Positions 17,262-26,532 of a stretch of 64,000 bases of DNA are shown in pieces. The notes below the pieces were generated by a model. That model was not told where the DNA came from. It searched no databases and saw only the letters and a list, made by a program, of their open reading frames with translations. How positions within the stretch are numbered: the first letter of the stretch is position 1; every line of letters starts with the position of its first letter. The DNA is from FEN-1139 sp964396375. GTDB taxonomy: Bacteria > Myxococcota_A > Polyangia > Polyangiales > Polyangiaceae. The stretch spans positions 19,824-83,823 of the forward strand of contig CAYNEY010000024.1 in the NCBI GenBank assembly GCA_964396375.1, read 5' to 3'. A program made the translations under genes and the position numbers.

Positions 17262-18737
17262 CTATGGCCCGCGCGCGGACCCAAGCCCAGCCCTGAAATT
17301 TAGCACAATTTCAAGGTTCGCCAACATCTTCTGGTCCGACGGAAAGTGTTCGAGGCCAGTGCGGAGCACCTGTTCGGCCTCGTCCCATCGACCCAGGGCT
17401 GCTTCCAGCCTTGCCAGATTGTTGGTGGCTCGGCGGCTTGCTTCGGTCCATCCGCCGCGCGCCAAGGTGACCCGGTAGGCAAGCCGTGCTGCATCCACGT
17501 TCCCGGCAGCCTCGTGGGCCTGTGCAAGCTGGTAAGGGGCGATCTCCGAACGACTGGTCTTGCGTGTGGCATCCTCGAAGACTCGAATCGAGTCCGCAAA
17601 GAGTTCGGCACGCTCGAGGGTTGCACCCGCGAACACGACCAGACTCAACACGGATGGAACCAGACCCGCAAGTCCGAAACGTCGGAAGAGAGCAATCCCC
17701 AACGCCGAAAGCGCGAACACGCTCATCCACAAGTAGCGATCCGCCACTCGATTCTCAAGGGGTACGACGATCTGACTGACCGGGATCAGGAAAATGAGAA
17801 ACAACGCGGCCGACGCCAACCACAGCCGCTCACCACACCGACGCCAACGCCAAACCCCCAAGCTCAACCAACCGAGGATGGCCAGGTACCCGAGCATCGC
17901 GGCCGCATCCCATTGGCTCCTCGGAACGAAGTCGTGCACCAAGCTGAGTGCCCGTGGATCGACGAGCAAGACCAGGTATTTCAGCCACACTGGTCCCATA
18001 CTGATCACCGACTCGAGGACAGTGGGAGCGATCGGTGACGCGATCATGCCTACCATTCGTCCCACCGTCACATGCACCACCAAGCTCAGCCCGGACAGCA
18101 CAACCGCCAGAATGAGCGCCCATCGGTCCGGGCGACGTCCTCGCATCACGTCGAGGATCGGCAAGAGTCCAACCGCGGCGACGCTCATCGCCTTGGACAG
18201 GCACGCCAGCAGCAGGAACACCCCCGCCAGGCGACGCACCCACACCCGGTCAGACACGGCGGCAAGAGCCATCATCGCGATCCAAAAGAGTGCGAGCACA
18301 TCCTTCCTCCCCGCTGCCCACGCCACACTCTCGACGTGAACTGGATGGAGCAGAAACATCGCGATTGCGAGGGCTGCAAGGCTAACTTCCGGGACTAGGC
18401 CACGCAGCACCGCGAAAAACACCGTCCCCGCCGCAAGGTAGACCAGAAGGTTGCCGATTCTCACCACCTCCGAACCAAGCCCGAACAGCCGCGACTCCAA
18501 CCAATGACTGGTGTCCCGGACCGGCAAGTACTCGGCACCGTATGCATGCCGAGTTTCCGGGGAAAAATCAGTCCAGATCCGCCACAGATCGCGTGCCTCG
18601 GCCCGCGCAAGGCCCCTGTTCTCGACCAGCAACCAGGGGTCGTCGTAATTGAGAAATCCTCCGGAAAGACTCGGCAGGTAGCAGAGGATGGTGACCAGAA
18701 TCACGGTCGGAAAGATGAGAGGAGAGAGTCGAGCCAT
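17262..18737 (-). CDS. TMTC-like membrane glycosyltransferase with C-terminal TPRs
   Basis: 491 residues from ATG at 18737. A first transmembrane helix is followed by the luminal/periplasmic YDD motif (LNYDDPWLL), and later by HPVHVESVAWAAGRKDVLA, the hallmark of the TMTC/DUF1736 GT-C family. About ten transmembrane segments run to residue 390. Then TPR-like repeats (AHEAAGNVDAARLAYRVTL, ALGRWDEAEQVLRTGLEHFP). Eukaryotic TMTCs are O-mannosyltransferases. The bacterial donor and acceptor are unknown. A longer frame to 18911 would run into the divergent methyltransferase, so it is rejected. Confidence 0.8.
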   Translation of the reverse strand: MARLSPLIFPTVILVTILCYLPSLSGGFLNYDDPWLLVENRGLARAEARDLWRIWTDFSPETRHAYGAEYLPVRDTSHWLESRLFGLGSEVVRIGNLLVYLAAGTVFFAVLRGLVPEVSLAALAIAMFLLHPVHVESVAWAAGRKDVLALFWIAMMALAAVSDRVWVRRLAGVFLLLACLSKAMSVAAVGLLPILDVMRGRRPDRWALILAVVLSGLSLVVHVTVGRMVGMIASPIAPTVLESVISMGPVWLKYLVLLVDPRALSLVHDFVPRSQWDAAAMLGYLAILGWLSLGVWRWRRCGERLWLASAALFLIFLIPVSQIVVPLENRVADRYLWMSVFALSALGIALFRRFGLAGLVPSVLSLVVFAGATLERAELFADSIRVFEDATRKTSRSEIAPYQLAQAHEAAGNVDAARLAYRVTLARGGWTEASRRATNNLARLEAALGRWDEAEQVLRTGLEHFPSDQKMLANLEIVLNFRAGLGSARGP

Positions 18738-18882
18738 GCGGAGCTGTCGCGAAGACTTCTTTTTGCCATGCTCCCCGATCCCGCGCCCCGACGCATCCCG
18801 GCCATGGGGCCCATCCAGGAGAGGAGCCTCGCCGGTTTCCCACTTGCCTCGATGGGTGGCAAAGGTCATGGTCCGACCCACC

Positions 18883-19620
18883 ATGGACGGCTCCGGATCA
18901 CACGAGGCCAATCAGAAATACTACGATGCTTTTTCCGCGAACTACGAGCGACATCGTGGAAAAAACGACGTAGGTGGGTACCACGAACTCCTCGACGAGT
19001 TGGAGACCGAGTTCGTGAGGCGCTTCGGCGAGGGCGGCGAAATCCTTGAAGTAGGATGCGGAACGGGGCTGATCCTCGAGCGGATCGCCAGCTTCGCGCG
19101 CCGTGCAGAGGGGGTAGACCTCTCCGATGGCATGCTGGCCCTCGCCCGACAGCGTGGCCTCTCCGTCCGACAGGGCTCAGCGACCGCACTGCCCTTCGAC
19201 GACCAGAGTTTCGACCTCACATGCTCCTTCAAGGTCCTGGCACATGTCCCCGAGATCGAGACCGCGCTCGCCGAGATGTCTCGCGTCACACGCTCAGGCG
19301 GCCACGTGCTCGCGGAGTTCTACAATCCAAGGAGTTTCCGCGGGCTAGCCAAACGTCTCTTGCCCGCCGGCAAAATCGCAGATCGAACCCGCGAGAACGC
19401 AGTCTTCACACGCTTCGACTCGCCTCGTCGCGCTCGGGAACTCACCCCTACCGACTGCGAGTTCGTGGCCGCACGTGGGATCCGCATCGTGACACCACTT
19501 GCGGTCACCATGCGCGTGCCGCTCTTGCGTGATGCCCTCAGATTCGCGGAGCGAAAGCTCTGCGACACGGCCCTGTCGGGCCTGGGCGGCTTCTACGTAG
19601 CCGTGTACCGTAAGCGTTGA
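18883..19620 (+). CDS. Class I SAM-dependent methyltransferase
   Basis: 245 residues from ATG at 18883. Motif I ILEVGCGTG, then the acidic strand GVDLSDGML, motif II/III ALPFDDQSFDLTCSFKVLAHVPE and SGGHVLAEFYNP: the UbiE/type 11 methyltransferase pattern. The substrate is not predictable; small-molecule or lipid/quinone-type substrates are common in this family. It is divergent from the TMTC-like gene with a 145-base gap, and convergent with the next gene, stops only 7 bases apart. Confidence 0.88.
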   Translation: MDGSGSHEANQKYYDAFSANYERHRGKNDVGGYHELLDELETEFVRRFGEGGEILEVGCGTGLILERIASFARRAEGVDLSDGMLALARQRGLSVRQGSATALPFDDQSFDLTCSFKVLAHVPEIETALAEMSRVTRSGGHVLAEFYNPRSFRGLAKRLLPAGKIADRTRENAVFTRFDSPRRARELTPTDCEFVAARGIRIVTPLAVTMRVPLLRDALRFAERKLCDTALSGLGGFYVAVYRKR

Positions 19621-19627
19621 ACGCGCA

Positions 19628-20749
19628 CTAGAACCGGCCATTCACAACCACTCCGGGCATCGCAATCGATGTCTCAACCGAGGCTGTCAGGGGCCGGAGA
19701 TTTGGCGCGGACACACCGAGCCGACCGGGCAGCGGTCGGTAACGCTCGCGCGACACAGAAGGCACAAACGCGATCTGCGCCTCGACGATACCGAGGGTTG
19801 CCACTCCGAGCAACGACCAGCCCGCAATCCCAGCCACCAACCGCCAATCTTGCTGCTCCGCGAGCAGCTTCGGGAGATCCACCCGAGGATCGTCAGATTG
19901 GCTGGTGAGGGAGGCGTCCACGAAGAGCGCCGTGATGAAGCTGGCGGACAGAACGAGTTCGGTGGCCAGAAGTGTCCAGCCCAGCCCCCGATTCTCATTC
20001 TGAAATTGGCCAACACCGAAGGGAAGCACCGCGATCCACCGACTACGCTCTTCGACCACGGTCTCCCGCGTCGCCAAGCTGAGCAACTCCGTGAGCTGTC
20101 GCTGCTCCCGCTCACGCATCAGCTCCTCACGCGCGGCTGCATCCTCTGCCTTCTGCATCCGCGCCTGCTCGGCGCGCCGAATCTCTTCCACCATACGCTC
20201 TCGCACACGCAAGAAGCGCTCAACCACCGCCACCGGGAACACCAGCGAATCCGGGGTGCGGATCTGCGGGTTCTGGCGAATCGCGTCACGGAACGCCTCG
20301 TCTGCCTGGTTTGGCTGTCCCATCCCGAGCAAACATGCTCCTTGGTACAGCCTCGCACTCTCCACCACGGTGGGAACCCGAAGTGGCTCTCGCGCACCCG
20401 GATCCAACAATTGTCCAAGGCGAATTGCGCACGCCTGATACTGTCCCGCATCGTAGAGTGTGACCACGAGCGCGAGTTCAGCCTCGTCACCGAGGCGCTT
20501 CGTGCTCGACTTGCCCTCCTGGTCCACCGCAGAGCCGCCATCACGATCTGGCTCAGCGCTCAGCTCATCTTCTCCGCGCGCCACTCTGCCATCCGCGCGG
20601 TCCGAGCCCGTCAATGAACCTTGCGCCGACGCAGGCAGACCGATGGCTTCCTCTGCCGGTGGACGCACCAACTCGTTGACTGCCGCCATTGCTAGGGCGG
20701 GCAGCAGTGGCAGGGCGAGCACCGTAAGGGTCGTTGTCTTGATGGTCAT
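19628..20749 (-). CDS. Secreted/membrane TPR-like protein, partner of the kinase
   Basis: 373 residues. Signal peptide (TLTVLALPLLPALAMA), a charged linker, a TPR-like helical region (about 95-175: ALVVTLYDAGQYQACAIRL, YQGACLLGMGQPNQADEAFR), a coiled coil rich in Glu/Arg (about 185-235), then two hydrophobic segments (WTLLATELVLSASFITALF and WRLVAGIAGWSLLGVATL). No enzymatic motif. It starts 24 bases after the upstream kinase gene and is probably co-transcribed, so it may act in the same envelope-sensing pathway. Function unknown. Confidence 0.75.
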   Translation of the reverse strand: MTIKTTTLTVLALPLLPALAMAAVNELVRPPAEEAIGLPASAQGSLTGSDRADGRVARGEDELSAEPDRDGGSAVDQEGKSSTKRLGDEAELALVVTLYDAGQYQACAIRLGQLLDPGAREPLRVPTVVESARLYQGACLLGMGQPNQADEAFRDAIRQNPQIRTPDSLVFPVAVVERFLRVRERMVEEIRRAEQARMQKAEDAAAREELMREREQRQLTELLSLATRETVVEERSRWIAVLPFGVGQFQNENRGLGWTLLATELVLSASFITALFVDASLTSQSDDPRVDLPKLLAEQQDWRLVAGIAGWSLLGVATLGIVEAQIAFVPSVSRERYRPLPGRLGVSAPNLRPLTASVETSIAMPGVVVNGRF

Positions 20750-20773
20750 CCTGACAGAGGGGATGAGGCGCCG

Positions 20774-22672
20774 TCAGGGCCCCGCCACCGTGAAGATACT
20801 ACCGGGCCGAAGGACCACGGCAACACTTCTCGGGCGCTCGTCCGAGTCAGGCGGAGGAACCAGGGTGCACGTGGCCACGGTCTCCGCCTTGGAGACGCGA
20901 ACGGCTCTTCGGCCGGGGGAGGTCAAGATCTCCGGAAACAACTCTCCGCAGCTCAGCGTAGAACCGGCTGCGGCCGCAAGCTGGATCTGCGCCTCCCGGA
21001 ACTGCACCTTGAGATGAACCTTCAGCACCCCTTCGCCTGGTCGCACCTCCACCAGCTTCGGCTCGGGCACAATGCAGCAGGTGTCATTGGGGGGCACCGC
21101 CTCGAACCGATGTGTGCCGAGAGCAAGCTCATGACGAGTACCAAACCAGCGACGCTCCTCGCCATCGATCAACATTCGACTCCCCGCCACACCTGACACC
21201 ACCACCTGCACAGTGCGCGTGCTCGTTGAGTCGGCTTGCTCGGGACGGGGAGGAGGTACACGAACGGGTGGTCGCGCACTCGGAATCGCCCGCTCCAAAG
21301 CGCCCCCGCCGGTCGCCAAGGGTGGTGCGCTGCTCGTCGCCGCCGGCTGCCGCACCTGGGTTGGCCCCTGGGGGACGCCCGAACCTCCTCCCTTTGGCTT
21401 CAGCGCTAACGGTGCACTCGTTGGGACTGGTCGAACGAGTGCCAGCAGCGCGAGCAACGCCCCAAGAATGCCGGTACCGAGAAGACCATAGCGTAGCGTC
21501 GTGCCGCGCCGCCTCTGCCGCGTTGCCCGAGTGACCTCGGCGAGAAGCTCTGCATCAGACGGGCGCATAGCCAGCGCCCGGTTGAAGAGGGCCGCGGACA
21601 TTGTGACCTCACCCGCCTTTCTCGCACGCTCCGCCTCACGACGCAGAACTTCGACCAGGCGAGGCTCGTAGGCAGCGAGAAACCCCTCACGATCCTTGAA
21701 GTACTGAGTAAGTTCCCCCGTTGTATCACCAAATCCAAGCCGAGCGAGCTCGGCCTCGAGAGCATCAGCAACCTCGCGGGCACTCGCGAACCTCTGTTCG
21801 GGCTCGTGCGCGAGACAACGGTTGACGATCGCTCCAAAACCGCTTCCAACCGTGGGTGCCGCTCGGTCGACAGGCACGAACTGCCCCTCGAGAACGCGGC
21901 GTAGCACCTGAGCCGGGTTACTGCCCTCGAACGGCAGTCGGCCGACCATCGCCTCGTAGAGCAGCACGCCGAGTGCGAAGATATCTGTGCCCGGTCCAAC
22001 ATCGTGACCCTCGATCTGCTCGGGTGCCATGTGCGCTGGCGAACCAAGCACCTCTCCGGTGGAGGTCACCCCTTGGGCATCCAACACCTTGGCGATGCCA
22101 AAATCAGTGAGCTTGGCCACCACCTCCACATCAGCTCGGCTCTCACGCTCTCGTGCGGGAAGTTGATCGGTACTGGGTGCACCCATGTCGGAGGGCGCCC
22201 GCTCCGATTCGAAACGCACTCGCCCCGGGATCGAGAGCAGCACGTTCTCCGGCTTGATATCACGATGCACCACGCCGCGACCATGTGCGTGGGCGAGCCC
22301 TTCGGCGATCTGCATCCCAAGCACCGCGGCGATCTCCGGCGGCATGGGGCTGTGCTCACGCAACACCTGACGCAAGGTGGGCCCCTGAACCAATTCCACC
22401 ACCAGATAGCGCTCCGAATCGTCGGGCTCGGAGACGTCGAAGACCTCAACGATATAGGGGTGACGCAGCTTGGCGACAGCCCGGGCCTCTCGTGTCAGTC
22501 GAGCCCCTACCTCACCCTCCCCACGGAGGTGGCGGTGGATGATCTTGACCGCTACCTCGCGGCCCAGTCTTCGATCGATGGCGCGATACACCGTGGCCAT
22601 CGCCCCATGTCCCAGTTCCTCGAGCAGCTCATACTTCTCGAGTTCGGGCCGTGCACTCGGCAGAAGGCTCAT
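20774..22672 (-). CDS. Hanks-type Ser/Thr kinase with PEGA-like C-terminal domain
   Basis: 632 residues. Kinase domain 10-300: Gly-loop GHGAMATVY, VAVKII Lys, catalytic loop HRDIKPENVLL, DFG, and SPAHMAPEQ, so all key residues are present. About 36 extra residues are inserted between NVLL and the DFG strand. A transmembrane helix (about 395-415, GLLGTGILGALLALLALV) leads to a Pro-rich linker and a PEGA-like domain (MLIDGEERRWFG, LGTHRFEAVPP), plus more beta-rich sequence with Cys residues. It should be a membrane sensor kinase. Probably co-transcribed with the TPR protein downstream. Confidence 0.93.
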   Translation of the reverse strand: MSLLPSARPELEKYELLEELGHGAMATVYRAIDRRLGREVAVKIIHRHLRGEGEVGARLTREARAVAKLRHPYIVEVFDVSEPDDSERYLVVELVQGPTLRQVLREHSPMPPEIAAVLGMQIAEGLAHAHGRGVVHRDIKPENVLLSIPGRVRFESERAPSDMGAPSTDQLPARERESRADVEVVAKLTDFGIAKVLDAQGVTSTGEVLGSPAHMAPEQIEGHDVGPGTDIFALGVLLYEAMVGRLPFEGSNPAQVLRRVLEGQFVPVDRAAPTVGSGFGAIVNRCLAHEPEQRFASAREVADALEAELARLGFGDTTGELTQYFKDREGFLAAYEPRLVEVLRREAERARKAGEVTMSAALFNRALAMRPSDAELLAEVTRATRQRRRGTTLRYGLLGTGILGALLALLALVRPVPTSAPLALKPKGGGSGVPQGPTQVRQPAATSSAPPLATGGGALERAIPSARPPVRVPPPRPEQADSTSTRTVQVVVSGVAGSRMLIDGEERRWFGTRHELALGTHRFEAVPPNDTCCIVPEPKLVEVRPGEGVLKVHLKVQFREAQIQLAAAAGSTLSCGELFPEILTSPGRRAVRVSKAETVATCTLVPPPDSDERPRSVAVVLRPGSIFTVAGP

Positions 22673-22765
22673 CGGCGCCGACCGAACCTTCCTCGGCCGC
22701 CAGTTGCCCGCATCCGACCGTCGTCGCGTCGTTTCGTATACCGGAATCGCCCAAGAAGTCGCACC

Positions 22766-22816
22766 GGGCGCAGAATGCCACAGGGTTCAGCCGCACTTCA
22801 ACAGCACTCTGCGCCC
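22766..22816 (-). terminator. 9-bp inverted repeat between XPB-N-like gene and kinase
   Basis: GGGCGCAGA (22766-22774) is perfectly complementary to 22808-22816, with a 33-nt loop. It lies just after the stop of the gene at 22848 and 94 bases before the kinase start, so it could terminate or attenuate read-through. No U-run follows, so it is only a candidate. Confidence 0.4.
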
Positions 22817-22847
22817 TGGCTCGACCCCGAAGCCGAGTTCAGTGCTC

Positions 22848-25043
22848 TCATCTGCTTGGCCGCTTCACAGCCGAGAGCGGTGGGCTCGAGCGACGCCGCG
22901 CCGGGGGCCGCGAATCGGCCCGTACTTGCGGCACGGACGAGGAGGATTCGAGGCGATGCGGACCGCTGCCGCTCCGCGCCGGCGGCAGCACCGAACGGGT
23001 GCGATAGGGCTGTCCCTGAACCACGATCTCGATCCCCAAGCTCCGGCAGCGTCGCGCGAGCTTGTCCATGTCCACACCGGAACTCACCAACAGGCCTGCC
23101 GGAGGCGAGGGGTCGATGAACAAATCCGCGGTCTGCCTGCGAGTTCGGAGCAACTCACGGATCTCCTGGTCCTCGACCCAAAGGAATCCCCCGGTCTCCA
23201 CGAAATCCGCCCGAGCGACCACCGTGCTCGCCTGGGTCAAGACTCGCGCAATCGGATCCGGGATCGCGGCCGTTTCCTCGAGAGTTTGGCGGATTGTCTC
23301 GGGCTCCAACCCGGCGCTCAACGCGTTGAGAACAGTCTGCGGCGTCACGACCACATCGAGATAGCCAGCAACCGAACCCACTTCGATCAAGGGGGCAAGG
23401 GCCAGTACCTGCCCGACCAGAGTCATTGGGCCGATCCGCAAGGTGTTCCCATCGATGAAACGTGAGCCTTCTGGCTGCACCGATGGTTTGTCATTGCGCA
23501 GAAACGCTCGTCCTCGGGGAGTGATGCGGAGAAGCGTGTCCACCGAGCCCAAATCCCCCAATTCCTCTCCCTCTCCGAGATCGACCACACCGAGCACATG
23601 CAGGGTCTCAAGGGCGATCCGACGCGCCAACTCCTCGATCTCGAGCACTTCGAAGCCAGTGCGGCCCGACCAGCGCTCGAGCAACCGCGCGACACCGGGC
23701 CGCCGAGCGTCGGTCCGCAGATAACCGAGCACGGAATTCCACGGGGCCCAACGGCCGTCACCTAGTTCGGTGAGCGCCTCGAGGACCATCTCGCGCAGCA
23801 CCCCAACCGGGCTCGGTTCCCGAGCGTCGAGGGCAGACCGCAGGACCTCTGGCTCGGATCGGGCCTCATCCCACGCTCCACCACGGCGCCAGGCCCGAAA
23901 CAAAGCCAGCGACAGTTCGTGCACCGCATAGCCACCAGGTGGGGTAGCGATCCCAGTCGCGGTTCCGTCCCAAAGCCCGATCGCCCGGCTCAACGTCACG
24001 AGCAGGCTCACTGCGTTCGGGTCCGCCCCGAAGCGGGAGGCAAGGCGCGTCACCAGTGAGCGAGGCGTACCGATTCCGTCGCGCACCTCGATGGCCGGAT
24101 CACGCGCCGCAAGGCTGAGCGCAAGGCACAGCGGCACCGGATTGTCCGCAAATTTGGCACGCCGGGGGGCGTGATCGTCCGAAAGCACCGAAGCCCGAAT
24201 CGCCAACCGTTGAGCTTCGCGCTCAGCCTTGCGCTCAGCACCCACCACCCGCGCCACTTCGGTCGGCACCACATGTCGATTCGGGTGAACTGGGATCAAG
24301 AGACCGCGACGCTCCAGCGCGAAACCAACACCTCGTCGCGAAGGAGTGGCACCAGTCGCGCCGCGCAGCCGCAGCGGTTCCCTCTCCAATTCCAGCAACT
24401 CCTCTGTATCGACCTCACCTCCTACTTCCTCAATGGAGCGCAGCAGGCGGCGCTCCAGAGGCGCCAGTTGCTCAATCTGGCTCTCAAGGAGAAGATCGTT
24501 GTTGAGGACCTCCCAGGCCGCCTCCAGTGCGAGGGCGAGCGGTGGAGTGGCCGCTCGCCCGAGGTAGTGGGTGGCCACGCTCTGCGCAACCTCGGCGGAG
24601 AGCTGCGAAATCAGGGCGCGCGCGCCGCGAGGATCCTCTCCCTGCCAGTGACGCATCTGCACCATGTAGGCAATCGGTAGGATCAGCTCCAGCCGCGCTT
24701 GCTCATGTTTCCGGACAAAGGCGATTCCGCGAGCCACCAGCAAATCCAGCCCTGGCAGGACCTCGTTGGTGTAGAGCGTCCCCTGACTCTCCGCCAGGCG
24801 ATACAGAAGTTCCCGAGCGGCGCTCGGCAGTTGTGTCGGATCGCGGACCTCCGGCAGCAAGAGCAGCGCCCGAGCCACCTGAGAAGGCACGTCGATCCGC
24901 TTGCTGGAATCGACGCGCACGCGTGTCCGTTCGATGAGCGAACTCAGTTCCCGCTCCGGCAGCAGGCGCAGGACATCCTCGAGGCGCATGGCACGCGCCA
25001 TCGGTCGGGAGCTTCGGCGGGGAGGGTTGACCGAGTCGGACAT
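22848..25043 (-). CDS. Orphan XPB/Ssl2 N-terminal-like (Helicase_C_3) protein
   Basis: 731 residues, soluble. The C-terminal third looks like the Helicase_C_3/XPB-N-like domain: a nucleic-acid-binding beta strand (LRIGPMTLVGQVLALAPLIE), a SVAGYLDVVVTPQTVLNAL helix pair, PDPIARVLTQAS, and ADLFIDPSPPAGLLVSS. In Actinobacteria and others such proteins are often found with or fused to XPB-type helicases. No helicase gene lies nearby. The N-terminal part is helical (LEDVLRLLPERELSSLIERT). The extreme C-terminus is Arg/Ser/Pro-rich and probably disordered. It is divergent from the HD hydrolase gene. The family assignment is by eye. Confidence 0.65.
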   Translation of the reverse strand: MSDSVNPPRRSSRPMARAMRLEDVLRLLPERELSSLIERTRVRVDSSKRIDVPSQVARALLLLPEVRDPTQLPSAARELLYRLAESQGTLYTNEVLPGLDLLVARGIAFVRKHEQARLELILPIAYMVQMRHWQGEDPRGARALISQLSAEVAQSVATHYLGRAATPPLALALEAAWEVLNNDLLLESQIEQLAPLERRLLRSIEEVGGEVDTEELLELEREPLRLRGATGATPSRRGVGFALERRGLLIPVHPNRHVVPTEVARVVGAERKAEREAQRLAIRASVLSDDHAPRRAKFADNPVPLCLALSLAARDPAIEVRDGIGTPRSLVTRLASRFGADPNAVSLLVTLSRAIGLWDGTATGIATPPGGYAVHELSLALFRAWRRGGAWDEARSEPEVLRSALDAREPSPVGVLREMVLEALTELGDGRWAPWNSVLGYLRTDARRPGVARLLERWSGRTGFEVLEIEELARRIALETLHVLGVVDLGEGEELGDLGSVDTLLRITPRGRAFLRNDKPSVQPEGSRFIDGNTLRIGPMTLVGQVLALAPLIEVGSVAGYLDVVVTPQTVLNALSAGLEPETIRQTLEETAAIPDPIARVLTQASTVVARADFVETGGFLWVEDQEIRELLRTRRQTADLFIDPSPPAGLLVSSGVDMDKLARRCRSLGIEIVVQGQPYRTRSVLPPARSGSGPHRLESSSSVPQVRADSRPPARRRSSPPLSAVKRPSR

Positions 25044-25242
25044 TGCTCAAAGTTGGCTACATAAGACTACAACCTCGAGAATTCAGCTCGAATTTGCCGC
25101 GCTGTCCAGTCCTAACCGCCCTACCCCTCGACTCTTCCGGAGAATCGAGACGTTCGACCATTCGGCCGCTCCGGCGAACCAACTGGCCTCTACCGCGCGA
25201 TCATCGGCACCTCGCGCGGCGCATGGTAGAGCGCGGGGGCCG

Positions 25243-26532
25243 ATGATCCTTCGGGACCCAGTTCACGGACTCGTCACCTTCGAAAGCGAGGAGCAGCGCC
25301 TGCTCGTCGAGCTCTTTCAGACCCGTGAGTTCCAGCGCCTTCGTCGGATCCGTCAGCTGGGCCTCACCTCGCTCTCCTATCCTGGCGCGGATCACACACG
25401 CTTCTCTCACTCGATCGGCACCGCCCACGTGATGGGCCGCTTCCTCGAACGGCTGCGCCAGCTCGATCGTGACCTCCCATACTGGCAGCGGATCACCACC
25501 GAACGCGCGCGTGAGGCACTGGCAGCAGCGCTCCTGCATGATGTCGGTCATGGTCCCTTCTCCCATCTTTTCGAGAATGCAATCGCGAATGCTCCGAGCC
25601 ACGAGGAGTGGAGCTCTCGCATTGTCCAGGATCCCTCGAGCGAGGTACACCAAGTGCTCGCGCGCACCGATCCTGGCTTGCCCCGTCGAGTCGCCGAGCT
25701 GATCCGAGGCAAGCATGACTTGCCGTTTCTTGGTGCGGTGATGAGTGGAACATTCGACGTCGATCGCTGCGACTACCTCCTTAGAGACGCACACTTCACA
25801 GGGGTCGGATACGGCCATTTCGACCTCGACTGGCTCTTGCGCAGTCTGAGGCTCGGTGCGGCCGCCGACGATCAACTTCCGGAGTTGATGGTTGACGGTC
25901 CAAAAGGGCTCCCCGCCATCGAATCCTTCGTATTGGCCCGCCTCTTCATGTTCCAACAGGTGTATTTCCACAAAGCGAGCCGAGCCAGCGAATGGATGCT
26001 GACCCGTATCCTCGCCCGGGTAGCCGAGCTGGTGCTGGAGGGGGTACCACTTCCGGGGCTCCCCGCCGCCCTGGCTGACTTCGCGCTTTCACACGACACT
26101 TCACTCGAGAGCTACCTTTCGCTGGACGATTTCGTGCTCTGGGAATCCTTGAGAACTTGGACGTCAGCGCGCGATCCCATTCTTTCTGACCTTTCTTCGC
26201 GGCTTTTCTCGCGCCAACTCTTCAAGACCCACGAGCTCTTCGGGGAACAGCTCGATCCTGTGTGGAACTCGGAAGCCCTCGCCATCACCCGTTCGGTGGC
26301 AGCCACCCATGGCTTCGATCCTGACTGGTACGTCGGGTTGGACGTCGCAACCGATGTGCCCTTCGAGGAGGAGCACGCCGCCCTTTCAGTCCGCTTTCCT
26401 TCTGGTACTCAACGTTCCCCAGCCGAAGTGTCGCTCCTCCTGCGGAGGTTGAACGGTGAGGCACTGGAGAGAGTTCGCCTGATATTTCCGGTTGAGATCC
26501 GAGAGGCGGTGGTGGAGGCGTTGGAACAATGA
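25243..26532 (+). CDS. HD-domain hydrolase, SAMHD1/dNTPase-like
   Basis: 429 residues from ATG at 25243 (MILRDPVHGLV, the usual family start). HD metal ligands are present: His in HTRFSHSIGTAHVM, HD in LLHDVGHGPFSHLFE, and Asp in FDVDRCDYLLRD. These match the COG1078 group of dNTP triphosphohydrolase-like enzymes, so it probably cleaves dNTPs or related nucleotides. An upstream ATG at 24901 would overlap the divergent gene, and that extension is not family-like. The stop overlaps the next start as ATGA, so the two are coupled. Confidence 0.88.
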   Translation: MILRDPVHGLVTFESEEQRLLVELFQTREFQRLRRIRQLGLTSLSYPGADHTRFSHSIGTAHVMGRFLERLRQLDRDLPYWQRITTERAREALAAALLHDVGHGPFSHLFENAIANAPSHEEWSSRIVQDPSSEVHQVLARTDPGLPRRVAELIRGKHDLPFLGAVMSGTFDVDRCDYLLRDAHFTGVGYGHFDLDWLLRSLRLGAAADDQLPELMVDGPKGLPAIESFVLARLFMFQQVYFHKASRASEWMLTRILARVAELVLEGVPLPGLPAALADFALSHDTSLESYLSLDDFVLWESLRTWTSARDPILSDLSSRLFSRQLFKTHELFGEQLDPVWNSEALAITRSVAATHGFDPDWYVGLDVATDVPFEEEHAALSVRFPSGTQRSPAEVSLLLRRLNGEALERVRLIFPVEIREAVVEALEQ

